Of a stretch of 64,000 nucleotides of DNA, positions 37,464 to 46,351 are shown piece after piece. Source of the DNA: Actinomycetes bacterium (GTDB taxonomy: Bacteria; Actinomycetota; Actinomycetes; Actinomycetales; Microbacteriaceae). Where the stretch lies: contig JAEYVZ010000049.1 of the NCBI GenBank assembly GCA_023431405.1, forward strand, positions 124,001 to 188,000. Reading direction: 5' to 3'. Position 1 is the stretch's first letter, and every line of letters starts with the position of its first letter. The translations under genes and the position numbers were made by a program. Below the pieces are notes generated by a model that was not told the DNA's origin, did not search any database, and was given only the letters and a program-made list of their open reading frames with translations.

Positions 37464-40358
37464 TCAGCCCGCCTTGCGCGCCGGAACCGTTCTGTCGGCG
37501 CCCAGCATCTCGGCGAGGAAGCGGCCCGTGTGGCTGTCGGCGACCTCCGCCACCTGCTCGGGCGTTCCCGTGGCGACGACCTGGCCGCCGCCGGCGCCAC
37601 CTTCCGGCCCGAGGTCGATGATCCAGTCGCTCGACTTGATCACGTCGAGGTTGTGCTCGATGACGATCACCGAGTTGCCCTTGTCGACGAGCCCGTTGAG
37701 GACTTCGAGCAGCCGACTGACGTCTTCGAAGTGCAGACCCGTCGTGGGCTCGTCGAGCACATAGATGCTGCGTCCGTTCGAGCGACGCTGGAGTTCGGTG
37801 GCGAGCTTCACGCGCTGCGCCTCGCCGCCCGAGAGTGTCGTCGCCGACTGGCCGAGCCGCACGTAACCGAGGCCGACGTCGACAAGGGTCTTCAGGTACC
37901 GGTGGATCGCCTGGATCGGTTCGAAGAAGTCGGCGGCCTCCGAGATGGGCATGTCGAGCACTTCGGCGATGTTCTTGCCCTTGTAGTGCACGGCGAGGGT
38001 GTCGCGGTTGTAGCGCTTGCCGTGACAGACCTCGCAGTCGACGTAGACGTCGGGGAGGAAGTTCATCTCGATCTTGATGGTGCCGTCGCCCGAGCACGCC
38101 TCACAGCGTCCGCCCTTGACGTTGAAGCTGAAGCGACCGGGCTGGTAGCCGCGGACCTTCGCTTCGGGCGTCTCGCTGAAGAGGGTGCGGATTCGGTCGA
38201 ATACGCCCGTGTACGTGGCGGGGTTCGAGCGCGGCGTGCGTCCGATCGGCGCCTGGTCGACGTGGACCACCTTGTCGAGGTGGTCGAGCCCGGTCACGCG
38301 CGTGTGTTTGCCGGCGACACGGCGTGCGCCGTTGAGCCGGGTCGCAAGCACTTCGTACAGGATGCCGTTGACGAGCGTGGATTTGCCCGATCCGCTCACG
38401 CCGGTGACGGCGGTGAGCACGCCCAGGGGGAAGTCGACGGTGACGTTCTTGAGGTTGTTCTCTCGCGCACCGACCACCGTGACGACACGTTTCTTGTCGA
38501 TCTTGCGGCGGCGACGCGGCGTCTCGATCGCCCGGCGACCACTCAAGTACGCGCCGGTGATGGAGCGTTCGTCGGACAGCAGCGACGAGAGCGGCCCGGA
38601 ATGGACGACCTCTCCCCCGTGGACGCCGGCGCGCGGTCCGATGTCGACGACCCAGTCGGCCGCGTCGATGGTCTCCTCGTCGTGCTCGACGACGATCAGG
38701 GTGTTGCCGAGGTTCTTCAGTCGTACGAGCGTCTCGATGAGGCGGCGGTTGTCGCGCTGGTGGAGTCCGATCGACGGCTCGTCGAGCACGTAGAGCACAC
38801 CTGTCAGGCCGGAGCCGATCTGCGTCGCCAGACGGATGCGCTGAGCCTCGCCGCCGGAGAGCGAGCCGGCCGATCGGCTGAGGCTCAGATAGTTGAGGCC
38901 GACCTGGATGAGGAAGTCGAGGCGCGCGCGGATCTCGCGGAGCACGGCGGCCGCGATCGTGGCTTCGCGATCAGTGAGCTGGAGTTGCGCGAAATACGTC
39001 TGCGCCTCGCCGAGGCTCATGCGGGAGGCTTCGGCGATGGAGTGGCCGTGAACGAGGACGGCGAGCACCTCGGGCTTGAGACGGTCGCCGTTGCAGACGG
39101 CGCACGGAACCTCGCGGAGGTACTCCGACCAGCGCTGACGCTGCGTGTCGGATTCGGCCTGCGCGTACTGCCGCTCGATGTACGGGATCACGCCTTCGAA
39201 CCCGGACGTGTAGCGCATCTCACGCCCGTAGCGGTTCTTCCAGCGGACCGTGACCTTGAAGTCCTCCCCCCGCAGCACCGCTTGCTTGACGCGGTCGGGA
39301 AGATCGCGCCACGGGGTGTCGAGGGAGAAGTCGAGGTCGTCGGCGAGCCCGACGAGCAGGCGTTCGTAGTACTGGAAGAGACCCTTGCCCTGCGTGGTCC
39401 AGGGAAGGATCACGCCTTCGTTGATGGAGAGCTCCTCGTCGCCGAGCAGGAGATCGACGTCGACCGACATGCGGGTGCCGAGGCCAGAGCACGTGGGGCA
39501 TGCGCCGAACGGCGCGTTGAACGAGAAGGTGCGCGGCTCGATCTCGGTGAGCTGGAGGGTGTGTCCGTTCGGGCAGGCGAGCTTCTCCGAGTAGTTCTGC
39601 CATGCGGCGTCGCCCTCTTCGTCGACGAAGTTCACCTGCATCACCCCGCCGGCAAGCCCCAGGGCGGTCTCGACCGAGTCGGTGATGCGACCGAGAAGGT
39701 CGGGCGCGGCGACGAGACGGTCGACGACGACGGCGATGTCGTGCTTGTAGCTCTTCTTGAGTTTGGGCGGCTCGGCGAGCTGCACCAGCTCTCCGTCGAC
39801 GACGGCACGCGCGTACCCCTTGGCCGAGAGCTCCTTGAAGAGGTCTACGAACTCCCCCTTCTTCTGAGTCACGACCGGCGCGACGATCTGATAGCGCGTG
39901 CGTTCGGGGAGCTCGGCGAGCTGGTCGGCGATCTGCTGGACGGTCTGCCGCTGGATGCGCTCACCGCACTCAGGGCAGTGCGGAACGCCGATGCGCGCCC
40001 ACAGCAACCGCATATAGTCGTGGATCTCGGTGATCGTGCCCACGGTGGAGCGCGGGTTGCGGTTGGTCGACTTCTGATCGATCGAGACCGCCGGGCTCAG
40101 CCCCTCGATGAAGTCGACGTCGGGACGGTCGACCTGCCCCAGGAACTGGCGCGCGTACGAGCTCAGTGACTCGACGTAGCGGCGCTGGCCTTCGGCGAAG
40201 ATCGTGTCGAAGGCGAGACTCGACTTGCCGGACCCGGACAACCCCGTGAAGACGACGAGCGAATCGCGCGGGATGTCGAGATCGACGTCTTTGAGATTGT
40301 GCACGCGGGCACCGCGGACGCTGAGCTTCGAAGTGGTGGCGACGGGGACGATGGGCAC
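37464..40358 (-). CDS. uvrA: Excinuclease ABC subunit UvrA
   Basis: The 964-residue damage-recognition ATPase has two ABC modules and zinc modules (CPECGER, CPTCSG and the pair in [11 protein letters not shown]...[10 protein letters not shown]). Walker A sequences are GLSGSGKSS and GVSGSGKST, and the signatures are [14 protein letters not shown] and [14 protein letters not shown]. It starts at GTG, 6 nt after a TAGACT -10, so it is probably leaderless. No LexA box is visible at its promoter. uvrC follows immediately. Confidence 0.97.
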   Translation of the reverse strand: MPIVPVATTSKLSVRGARVHNLKDVDLDIPRDSLVVFTGLSGSGKSSLAFDTIFAEGQRRYVESLSSYARQFLGQVDRPDVDFIEGLSPAVSIDQKSTNRNPRSTVGTITEIHDYMRLLWARIGVPHCPECGERIQRQTVQQIADQLAELPERTRYQIVAPVVTQKKGEFVDLFKELSAKGYARAVVDGELVQLAEPPKLKKSYKHDIAVVVDRLVAAPDLLGRITDSVETALGLAGGVMQVNFVDEEGDAAWQNYSEKLACPNGHTLQLTEIEPRTFSFNAPFGACPTCSGLGTRMSVDVDLLLGDEELSINEGVILPWTTQGKGLFQYYERLLVGLADDLDFSLDTPWRDLPDRVKQAVLRGEDFKVTVRWKNRYGREMRYTSGFEGVIPYIERQYAQAESDTQRQRWSEYLREVPCAVCNGDRLKPEVLAVLVHGHSIAEASRMSLGEAQTYFAQLQLTDREATIAAAVLREIRARLDFLIQVGLNYLSLSRSAGSLSGGEAQRIRLATQIGSGLTGVLYVLDEPSIGLHQRDNRRLIETLVRLKNLGNTLIVVEHDEETIDAADWVVDIGPRAGVHGGEVVHSGPLSSLLSDERSITGAYLSGRRAIETPRRRRKIDKKRVVTVVGARENNLKNVTVDFPLGVLTAVTGVSGSGKSTLVNGILYEVLATRLNGARRVAGKHTRVTGLDHLDKVVHVDQAPIGRTPRSNPATYTGVFDRIRTLFSETPEAKVRGYQPGRFSFNVKGGRCEACSGDGTIKIEMNFLPDVYVDCEVCHGKRYNRDTLAVHYKGKNIAEVLDMPISEAADFFEPIQAIHRYLKTLVDVGLGYVRLGQSATTLSGGEAQRVKLATELQRRSNGRSIYVLDEPTTGLHFEDVSRLLEVLNGLVDKGNSVIVIEHNLDVIKSSDWIIDLGPEGGAGGGQVVATGTPEQVAEVADSHTGRFLAEMLGADRTVPARKAG

Positions 40359-40364
40359 CGGACA

Positions 40365-40370
40365 AGTCTA
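40365..40370 (-). promoter_or_regulatory. -10 element TAGACT of uvrA
   Basis: The minus strand reads TAGACT-tgtccg-GTG, the leaderless spacing seen at other genes here. Confidence 0.6.
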
Positions 40371-40409
40371 GGTCGCCCCTCCGACACCGGCTCCGAGGAT
40401 GCCTGTCGC

Positions 40410-41399
40410 TCAGTCGCGCGTTCGCTCCCCGCGCACACGCGCGAGGACGTCGCGCAACGCCTCATCCAGGTCGGTATGGCGGAACGCGAAGCCCGCCTCG
40501 GTGAGCACGCCGGGGTGCACCCATCGGCTCTTCAGCACGAGCTCGGGCTCGGTGCGCAGCACCGCCATCGCCGGCTCCAGCATCCATCGCGCCGAGGGGA
40601 GCCCGACGGGGATGCCGACGGCGCGGCGCAGCGATGCCATGAGCGTGCGGTTCTCGACGGCACGCGGCGCGGCCAGATTCACGGGTCCGTGGAGATCGGG
40701 CCGAGACAGGAGGAACTCCACAGCGCCGACCACATCGTCGACGTGCACCCAGCTGAAGCGCTGGCGCCCGCGGCTGTGGTGCTGCGGGACACGCCCGTCT
40801 CCGCTCGGCATGGGTCCGATGCCGCGGTAGCGGCGATGCTGCGGAGCCCAGCCGTCGTACTGGGTCCCCGCCAGCCCCAGACGCGCAAGGCGCAGGAGGA
40901 GACGCGTCGCCGGCCCGTCGCCGAGCACGATCGCCATGCGGAGGGCGACCCGACGGGTGTCCGGCAGGTCGCCGGAGAAGAACTCGCGCTCCCAGGCGCG
41001 CGCGACATCGACGGAGAACCCCGTGCCGAGGATGCCCTCACGCTCGGTGTGCGGGTGATCCTCTTCGTGCCGGTAGATCGTCGCCGTCGAGGCGTTCAGC
41101 CATACGGCGGGCGCCGAGTCGGTTCGTGCCACGGCGTGCCGAAGAGCACGCGTCGTCCGCGTGCGTGAATGGAGGATCTCGTCACGGTTCTCGTCGGTGT
41201 AGCGGCAGTTCACGCTCTTGCCGGCCAGGTTGATGAGGGCGTCTGCTCCGTCGATGACCCGCGCGATCGCAGAGGGGTCGTCCCACCTGATCGGGCCCTG
41301 GCGACCGATCACGCTGACGCGATCGCCGAGGCTCGTGAAATGGTCGTGCAACACCGATCCGACGAACCCCGTCGCACCGGCCAGGACGATCGATCGCAC
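40410..41399 (-). CDS. TIGR01777-type NAD-dependent epimerase/SDR protein
   Basis: The 329-residue extended SDR has the cofactor loop GATGFVGS at residues 7-14, ALINLAGKSVNCRYTDENR, which marks the TIGR01777 (YfcH-like) group, and FSWVHVDDVVGAVEFLL. The C-terminal DUF1731-like part includes PSARWMLEPAMAVLRTEPELVLKSRWVHPGVL. Substrate is unknown; a role in cell division is reported for some relatives. The GTG at 41399 has AAAGAGGT upstream. It is preceded by a perfect 18-bp palindrome. Confidence 0.88.
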   Translation of the reverse strand: MRSIVLAGATGFVGSVLHDHFTSLGDRVSVIGRQGPIRWDDPSAIARVIDGADALINLAGKSVNCRYTDENRDEILHSRTRTTRALRHAVARTDSAPAVWLNASTATIYRHEEDHPHTEREGILGTGFSVDVARAWEREFFSGDLPDTRRVALRMAIVLGDGPATRLLLRLARLGLAGTQYDGWAPQHRRYRGIGPMPSGDGRVPQHHSRGRQRFSWVHVDDVVGAVEFLLSRPDLHGPVNLAAPRAVENRTLMASLRRAVGIPVGLPSARWMLEPAMAVLRTEPELVLKSRWVHPGVLTEAGFAFRHTDLDEALRDVLARVRGERTRD

Positions 41400-41410
41400 G
41401 CGACACCTCT

Positions 41411-41428
41411 TTCTGAACATGTTCAGAA
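41411..41428. promoter_or_regulatory. Perfect 18-bp palindrome upstream of the epimerase gene
   Basis: TTCTGAACATGTTCAGAA equals its own reverse complement. It is 11 bp upstream of the epimerase GTG and 37 bp past the marR stop. The even symmetry and position suggest a dimeric repressor site. The GAAC...GTTC half-sites are 2 nt apart, so it is not a LexA box. Confidence 0.6.
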
Positions 41429-41465
41429 TAGTGCGTGGGTGCGCCGGGGGCGACACCTGGGCCGA

Positions 41466-41915
41466 TCAGCTGCGCGGCAGTCGAGATCGCCGGCCCGAGA
41501 AGCGATCGAGCGCATCGCGCAGCGCACCCACGGCCTCGACGTCCATGCCGACACGGGCCATGATCTGGGCAGGCACCTCGAGCGCAGACTCCTTGAGCGC
41601 GTGTCCCGTCGGGGTCAGCTGTATCTCGAGCACTCGCTCGTCGTGCGCACTGCGCGCGCGCACCACCCGCCCTTGCGTCTCAAGCCGCTTGACGAGCGGC
41701 GAGAGGGTGGCCGGCTCCATCGCCAGTTCGTCGGCGAGCTCGGCGAGTGACCGCGGTGCGCGCTCCCAGAGCGCGAGCATGACGAGATACTGCGGATGCG
41801 TCAGCCCCAGCGGCTCCAGTACGGGCCGGTAGATCGTCACCACGTTGCGGGCCGCCGTCACCAGGGCGAAGCACAGCTGGTTGTCGAGCTTCAGGAGATC
41901 TTCTCGGGCATCCAT
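41466..41915 (-). CDS. MarR-family regulator, OhrR-like
   Basis: The 149-residue winged-helix regulator has the N-terminus LLKLDNQLCFALVTAARNV, with Cys15 where OhrR proteins carry the peroxide-sensing cysteine. Tyr29 is conserved, but the tyrosine expected at position 40 is His40 (GLTHPQY). The DNA-binding helices are at LAELADELAMEPATLSPLVKRLE and the wing follows. OhrR proteins repress organic hydroperoxide resistance genes. No ohr gene is adjacent. The ATG follows TATGCT by 6 nt, so the message is probably leaderless and may be autoregulated. Confidence 0.9.
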   Translation of the reverse strand: MDAREDLLKLDNQLCFALVTAARNVVTIYRPVLEPLGLTHPQYLVMLALWERAPRSLAELADELAMEPATLSPLVKRLETQGRVVRARSAHDERVLEIQLTPTGHALKESALEVPAQIMARVGMDVEAVGALRDALDRFSGRRSRLPRS

Positions 41916-41921
41916 GCGCCC

Positions 41922-41927
41922 AGCATA
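41922..41927 (-). promoter_or_regulatory. -10 element TATGCT of the OhrR-like gene
   Basis: The minus strand reads TATGCT-gggcgc-ATG. The inverted repeat at 41932-41943 lies just upstream, between this -10 and its -35 region. Confidence 0.6.
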
Positions 41928-41931
41928 TTGC

Positions 41932-41943
41932 TTAGTACACTAA
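41932..41943. promoter_or_regulatory. Candidate operator of the OhrR-like regulator
   Basis: TTAGT (41932-41936) and ACTAA (41939-41943) form an inverted repeat around a 2-nt centre in an A/T-rich patch that is unusual for this DNA. It lies in the 33-bp divergent gap and overlaps the promoters on both sides. Confidence 0.55.
41936..41941 (+). promoter_or_regulatory. -10 element TACACT of the zinc-ribbon peptide gene
   Basis: The plus strand reads TACACT-aatgatc-ATG, with 7 nt to the start at 41949. This favours that ATG over the one at 41943. Confidence 0.5.
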
Positions 41944-41948
41944 TGATC

Positions 41949-42182
41949 ATGACCCGAAGCGAACCGCGGAAGCCGATGCGCGAGCGTGCACGCGAGGCCG
42001 GAGGCTGGTACTCCTACCTCAACAGCCGCTTGATCCGATTCGCCGGACCGGCATCCGTCGGCCCGTACGAGACCGAGCCTGAGCCGGTGCGCACCGACCG
42101 CGCCTGCCCCCTGTGCGGTCATGCGATGTCGGAGCACACGTTCGACCGCTCGGGGCCCAAGCCGCTCATGCACTGCCCCTGA
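41949..42182 (+). CDS. Small zinc-ribbon-like protein
   Basis: The 77-residue protein has a basic N-terminal half (RKPMRERAREAGGWYSYLNSRL) and a C-terminal CPLCGHAMSEHTF...MHC that could bind zinc through three cysteines and a histidine. It is divergent from the OhrR-like regulator with only 33 bp between them and a shared inverted repeat. Codon use is normal for the window. I do not recognise a named family; the function is unknown. Confidence 0.78.
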   Translation: MTRSEPRKPMRERAREAGGWYSYLNSRLIRFAGPASVGPYETEPEPVRTDRACPLCGHAMSEHTFDRSGPKPLMHCP

Positions 42183-42231
42183 CGTCGCCACGGCGATCGC
42201 GCCGCTCCGACGCGTCCGTGACGTCGCGTTG

Positions 42232-42654
42232 TCAGGGCAGGATCGTCTCACCCGAGGGGCCAAGCGGCCAGGCGGGATTGACCGCGACCTCCCAGGGGTG
42301 CCCGTCGAGGTCGGTGAACACGCCCGAGTAGCCGCCCCACGGCGTGTCGGCCCCCGTACGGCGGATGCTGCCGCCGGCAGCGCGCGCGGCGTCGAGGATC
42401 GCGTCGACCTCGGCAGGGCGTGCCACGTTGTGTGCCAGCGTGACGCCGCCCCACCCGCCACGGTCATCGACGCCGGAGTCGGCGGCCAGCGCGGACCGCG
42501 ACCACAGCGCGAACACCATGCCGCCGCTCTGATAGAACGCGACCTCGCCGTCGACAGACTGCGGGTGGGGTTTCCAGCCGAGGGCGCGATAGAAGGCGAT
42601 GGAGCGAGCGAGGTCGCCGACACCGAGGGTCACGAGGCTGATCCGCTGCTGCAT
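42232..42654 (-). CDS. VOC family (glyoxalase/bleomycin-resistance fold) protein
   Basis: The 140-residue protein has the paired beta-alpha-beta-beta-beta modules of VOC proteins. QRISLVTLGVGDLARSIAFYRALGW lies at the start, TLAHNVARPAEVDAILDAARAAGG in the middle, and SGVFTDLDGHPWEVAVNP at the end with a candidate metal Glu. Such proteins can be dioxygenases, isomerases or drug-binding proteins; the substrate is unknown. It lies 10 bp after uvrB and may be expressed with it. Confidence 0.85.
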   Translation of the reverse strand: MQQRISLVTLGVGDLARSIAFYRALGWKPHPQSVDGEVAFYQSGGMVFALWSRSALAADSGVDDRGGWGGVTLAHNVARPAEVDAILDAARAAGGSIRRTGADTPWGGYSGVFTDLDGHPWEVAVNPAWPLGPSGETILP

Positions 42655-42664
42655 CGCCGAACGC

Positions 42665-44734
42665 CTACGCGTGTCCGGCGCGCTCCATGGCGCGCAGTTC
42701 TTTCTTGAGGTCTTGCACTTCGTCGCGCAGCCGCGCAGCGAGCTCGAACTTCAATTCCTCCGCCGCGGCGAGCATCTGGTTCGACAGGTCTTCGATCGTC
42801 GCCTCGAGCTGAGTGGCACCCTCGGCGGCGATCCCCTCGCGCCGGAGCTTCGGTGTCGGGCTCTTCCCCTTGCCGGACTTGTTCTTCTTCGAGAGCATCT
42901 CCCGCGTGTCGGACGCTTCTCGCGCAAGCACGTCGGTGATATCCGCGATGCGCTTGCGCAACGGCTGCGGGTCGATGCCGTGCTCCGTGTTGTACGCGAT
43001 CTGCTTCTCACGTCGCCGCTCAGTCTCTTCGATCGCGGCGCGCATGGAGTCGGTCATGTTGTCTGCGTACATATGCACTTCGCCGGAGACGTTGCGCGCG
43101 GCGCGCCCGATGGTCTGGATGAGGGAGGTGCCCGAGCGCAGGAAGCCCTCCTTGTCGGCATCGAGGATCGCGACCAGAGACACCTCGGGCAGGTCGAGTC
43201 CCTCTCGGAGGAGGTTGATGCCGACGAGCACGTCGTACACACCCGACCGGAGCTCGGTGAGCAGCTCGACTCGACGCAGAGTGTCGACGTCGGAGTGGAG
43301 GTAGCGCACGCGGACGCCGTGTTCGCCGAGGAAGTCGGTGAGCTCCTCAGCCATCTTCTTGGTCAGCGTCGTCACCAGCACGCGCTCGTCACGATCAGCT
43401 CGGACGCGGATCTCCTCGAGCAGGTCGTCGATCTGGCCCTTCGACGGCTTCACCACGATCTGCGGGTCGACCAGACCGGTCGGCCGGATGATCTGCTCGA
43501 CCACTCCGTCTGCGATCCCCATCTCGTACCGCCCGGGTGTGGCGGAGAGATAGACCGTCTGCCCGATGCGCTGCTTGAACTCGTCGAAGCGGAGCGGACG
43601 GTTGTCGAGCGCGCTGGGCAGCCGGAACCCGTGATCGACGAGCGTGCGCTTGCGTGACGCGTCGCCCTCGTACATCGCCCCGATCTGCGGAATCGTGACA
43701 TGGGACTCGTCGATGACCAGGAGAAAGTCGTCGGGGAAGAAGTCGAGCAGCGTGTGCGGCGGCTCGCCGGGCGATCGCCCGTCGAGGTGGCGAGAGTAGT
43801 TCTCGATGCCCGAGCAGAAGCCGAGCTGCTGCAGCATCTCGAGGTCGAACGTCGTGCGCATGCGCAGCCGCTGCGCCTCGAGGAGCTTGCCCTGGCCCTC
43901 CAGCTCCTTCAGCCTCTCGGCGAGCTCATGCTCGATCGTGCCGATCGCCCGCTGCACCGTGTCGGTGCCCGCCACGTAATGCGAGGCAGGGAAGATCGGC
44001 ACGCTGTCGAGCTTCTGCACAACGTCGCCGGTGAGCGGGTGGAGCATGTACAGCGCTTCGATCTCGTCGCCGAAGAGCTCGATGCGCACCGCGTACTCCT
44101 CGTACACGGGGATGATCTCGATCGTGTCGCCGCGCACGCGGAAGTTGCCACGGGAGAAGTCGACGTCGTTGCGGTTGTACTGCATCGCGATGAACTTGCG
44201 GATGAGCGCGTCGCGGTCGTACCGCTCCCCCACCTGCAGGGCGACCATCGCACGGAGGTACTCCTCCGGCGCACCCAGGCCGTAGATGCAGGACACGGTG
44301 GAGACCACGACGACGTCTCGCCGACTGAGCAGGGAGTTCGTCGTCGAGTGCCGGAGCCGCTCGACCTCGGCGTTGATCGACGAGTCCTTCTCGATGAACG
44401 TATCGGTCTGCGGCACATAGGCCTCGGGCTGGTAGTAGTCGTAGTAGCTGACGAAGTACTCGACCGCGTTGTTCGGCATGAGATCACGGAACTCGTTGGC
44501 GAGCTGCGCGGCGAGCGTCTTGTTGTGCGCCAGCACCAGCGTGGGGCGCTGGACCTGCTCGATCAGCCACGCCGTCGTCGCGGACTTGCCCGTACCCGTC
44601 GCACCCAGCAGGACGACATCCGTCTCCCCCGCATTGATGCGGGCGGCGAGCTCGGCGATCGCCTGCGGCTGGTCGCCGCTGGGCTGGTACTCGCTCACGA
44701 CCTCGAACGGACGCACGGATCTGGTGGTCTGCAT
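42665..44734 (-). CDS. uvrB: Excinuclease ABC subunit UvrB
   Basis: The 689-residue helicase-like protein has Walker [16 protein letters not shown], the beta-hairpin region around [39 protein letters not shown] and the C-terminal UVR domain ([32 protein letters not shown]). It loads on damage with UvrA and recruits UvrC. The ATG follows TACGCT by 6 nt, which predicts a leaderless message. It is 4 kb from uvrA and not in the same operon. Confidence 0.97.
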   Translation of the reverse strand: MQTTRSVRPFEVVSEYQPSGDQPQAIAELAARINAGETDVVLLGATGTGKSATTAWLIEQVQRPTLVLAHNKTLAAQLANEFRDLMPNNAVEYFVSYYDYYQPEAYVPQTDTFIEKDSSINAEVERLRHSTTNSLLSRRDVVVVSTVSCIYGLGAPEEYLRAMVALQVGERYDRDALIRKFIAMQYNRNDVDFSRGNFRVRGDTIEIIPVYEEYAVRIELFGDEIEALYMLHPLTGDVVQKLDSVPIFPASHYVAGTDTVQRAIGTIEHELAERLKELEGQGKLLEAQRLRMRTTFDLEMLQQLGFCSGIENYSRHLDGRSPGEPPHTLLDFFPDDFLLVIDESHVTIPQIGAMYEGDASRKRTLVDHGFRLPSALDNRPLRFDEFKQRIGQTVYLSATPGRYEMGIADGVVEQIIRPTGLVDPQIVVKPSKGQIDDLLEEIRVRADRDERVLVTTLTKKMAEELTDFLGEHGVRVRYLHSDVDTLRRVELLTELRSGVYDVLVGINLLREGLDLPEVSLVAILDADKEGFLRSGTSLIQTIGRAARNVSGEVHMYADNMTDSMRAAIEETERRREKQIAYNTEHGIDPQPLRKRIADITDVLAREASDTREMLSKKNKSGKGKSPTPKLRREGIAAEGATQLEATIEDLSNQMLAAAEELKFELAARLRDEVQDLKKELRAMERAGHA

Positions 44735-44740
44735 CCGTCC

Positions 44741-44746
44741 AGCGTA
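44741..44746 (-). promoter_or_regulatory. -10 element TACGCT of uvrB
   Basis: The minus strand reads TACGCT-ggacgg-ATG. The divergent DUF4126 gene has the same hexamer at the same spacing. Confidence 0.6.
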
Positions 44747-44801
44747 TGCCGGGGGTACGACACCGGGGTCCGTGTTCGCCCACGGCGACCGGCCCCACGC
44801 C

Positions 44802-44807
44802 TACGCT
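44802..44807 (+). promoter_or_regulatory. -10 element TACGCT of the DUF4126 gene
   Basis: The plus strand reads TACGCT-ggtggc-GTG. Confidence 0.6.
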
Positions 44808-44813
44808 GGTGGC

Positions 44814-45422
44814 GTGCTCGAATTCCTCGTCGGATCAGGACTCGCCGCTGCCGCGGGCCTCAACGCCTGGATGCCGCTGCTCGTGCTGGGACTGGCCGAC
44901 CGCGTGGTCGCGGGTGTCGAGCTCCCCGCCGGCTGGGCATGGCTGTCGGGAGACGTCGCGCTGTGGATCATCGGCGTCCTTCTGCTCGTCGAGATCGTCG
45001 CCGACAAGATCCCTGCAGTCGACTCCGTCAACGACGTGCTGCAGACGGTCATCCGGCCTGCTTCGGGCGGGATCGTCTTCGGCGCGGGCGCCACGGCCGA
45101 GACCGTGCGGGTCGACGACCCCGGCTCACTGTTCGTCGACAACGCGTGGGTGCCGATCGTCACCGGCATCGTGATCGCCCTGGCCGTTCACATCGTCAAG
45201 GCGGCGGCGCGCCCCATCGCGAACCTCGCGACGGCGGGCGTCGCCGCCCCCATCGTGTCCACCGTCGAGGACGTCTCCTCATTCGCCCTGGCACTGGCGG
45301 CGATCTTCGTGCCCGTGGTGGCCGGCCTCCTGCTCGTGGGCCTCGCCGTGGGTGCGGTGGTGGTGATACGCCGGCGGAAGCGCGCGCGCTCAGCCCGCAG
45401 CGCTCAGTCCGCGGTGGGCTGA
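44814..45422 (+). CDS. DUF4126 membrane protein
   Basis: The 202-residue protein has about five hydrophobic segments and the DUF4126 pattern GLAAAAGLNAWMPLLVLGLADR, then EIVADKIPAVDSVNDVLQTVIRPASGG and a late STVEDVSSFALALAAIFVP segment. Family function is unknown. It starts at GTG 6 nt after a -10. Its 3' end overlaps coaE, encoded on the other strand, by 19 bp. The tail is rich in Arg/Ser/Ala. Confidence 0.87.
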   Translation: MLEFLVGSGLAAAAGLNAWMPLLVLGLADRVVAGVELPAGWAWLSGDVALWIIGVLLLVEIVADKIPAVDSVNDVLQTVIRPASGGIVFGAGATAETVRVDDPGSLFVDNAWVPIVTGIVIALAVHIVKAAARPIANLATAGVAAPIVSTVEDVSSFALALAAIFVPVVAGLLLVGLAVGAVVVIRRRKRARSARSAQSAVG

Positions 45423-46030
45423 CCACTCCCCCCGGGGCCCGCCAGACGCGCCCACAGCCGGTCTGCCTGCGCGCGCGTCTCCTCCAGCGTGCCCGCCGTG
45501 TCGATGACAAGATCAGCGACCGCGAGCCGCGCATCGTCGGAGACCTGCGATGCGATGCGCGACCGCGCCTCCTCGCTGCTCATCCCGCGCAGCTCGACCA
45601 ACCGCCCCTCGCGCACCTCGGCCGGGGCGTGCGCCACCACCACGAGGTCCCACGGGTCATCGACACGCGCCTCCACCAGCAGCGGCACGTCGTACACGAC
45701 GACCGCCTCGGCATCGGCCGCGAGAGCCTGGGCGAAGCGCCGGGCCGACTCCTCCCGGACCGCCGGGTGCACGATGGCGTTCAACCGGGCGAGCGCCTCC
45801 GGATCCGAGAACACGAGCCCGCCGAGCGCCGCGCGATCGAGTTCGCCGTCGGCGCGGATCACCTCCGGCCCGAAGACGGCGGCGATCTCGCCGAGCACCG
45901 GGGAGCCCGCCCGCTGCACGTCGCGCACGATGGCATCCGCATCGACCACGACCGCTCCGAGCTCCCGCAGACGGGCCGCGATCGTTGATTTCCCGGACGC
46001 GATTCCGCCTGTGAGCGCGATAAGAGGCAT
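45404..46030 (-). CDS. coaE: Dephospho-CoA kinase
   Basis: The 208-residue P-loop kinase has Walker A LTGGIASGKST at residues 6-16, DADAIVRDVQ and the lid region HPAVREESARRF. VVYDVPLLVEA is also present. It phosphorylates dephospho-CoA in the last step of CoA synthesis. The ATG at 46030 follows CATCCT by 6 nt, a plausible leaderless arrangement. In actinobacteria coaE is often near rpsA and uvrB, as here. Confidence 0.94.
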   Translation of the reverse strand: MPLIALTGGIASGKSTIAARLRELGAVVVDADAIVRDVQRAGSPVLGEIAAVFGPEVIRADGELDRAALGGLVFSDPEALARLNAIVHPAVREESARRFAQALAADAEAVVVYDVPLLVEARVDDPWDLVVVAHAPAEVREGRLVELRGMSSEEARSRIASQVSDDARLAVADLVIDTAGTLEETRAQADRLWARLAGPGGSGQPTAD

Positions 46031-46036
46031 GCGTAG

Positions 46037-46042
46037 AGGATG
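46037..46042 (-). promoter_or_regulatory. Candidate -10 element CATCCT of coaE
   Basis: The minus strand reads CATCCT-ctacgc-ATG; C replaces T at the first position. Confidence 0.45.
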
Positions 46043-46351
46043 CCATGAGGTGACGCTGACGATGTGCTCTGACAAGGCGAAGGCACGACTGAGGTGCGCT
46101 TGAGCCAAACCTGAGGATGGCTTCGTAATGTCTATCTCGGCGGAAGAACCCCCCGGTTCCGAAGCCGCCGAGCGGGACCCGAACCCGAGCGGCCCACCCG
46201 ACCAGCCCGTCTGTACAGACCGTGCTGAGACCCATCGGTCTGCCCGAACAGACCGTGACATGACCGACCGGTACCGCGGCGAATCGCCGCCATCCCGGTG
46301 GGCTGGTCGGAGTGTCCACAACGCCCGCTACACCCGCCTGAAAGGCACGCC
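46043..46351. promoter_or_regulatory. Intergenic region with three inverted repeats upstream of the SipW-type locus
   Basis: About 310 bp separate coaE from the first exported-protein gene. The region contains the palindrome GTCTGTACAGAC (46209-46220), CGGTCTG and CAGACCG arms with a 6-nt spacer (46236-46255), and GCGGCGA/TCGCCGC around one base (46276-46290). The first two share the word CAGACCG and are centred about 31 bp, or three helical turns, apart, as expected of a pair of operators. A TAATGT at 46126-46131 could be a -10. I see no convincing gene in it. Confidence 0.55.

Noticed and set aside
37413..40169. Very long open frame on the plus strand opposite uvrA
   Set aside because: It mirrors the codon structure of uvrA, has no ribosome site or family motif, and is full of low-complexity Val/Asp/Gly/Arg runs. 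The same holds for long frames opposite tkt-tal (21266-23422), pgk, trpD and rpsA.
41411..41428. LexA (SOS) box near the excision-repair genes
   Set aside because: The GAAC and GTTC half-sites are separated by 2 nt rather than the 4 nt of actinobacterial LexA boxes, and the site serves the epimerase gene rather than uvrA or uvrB.
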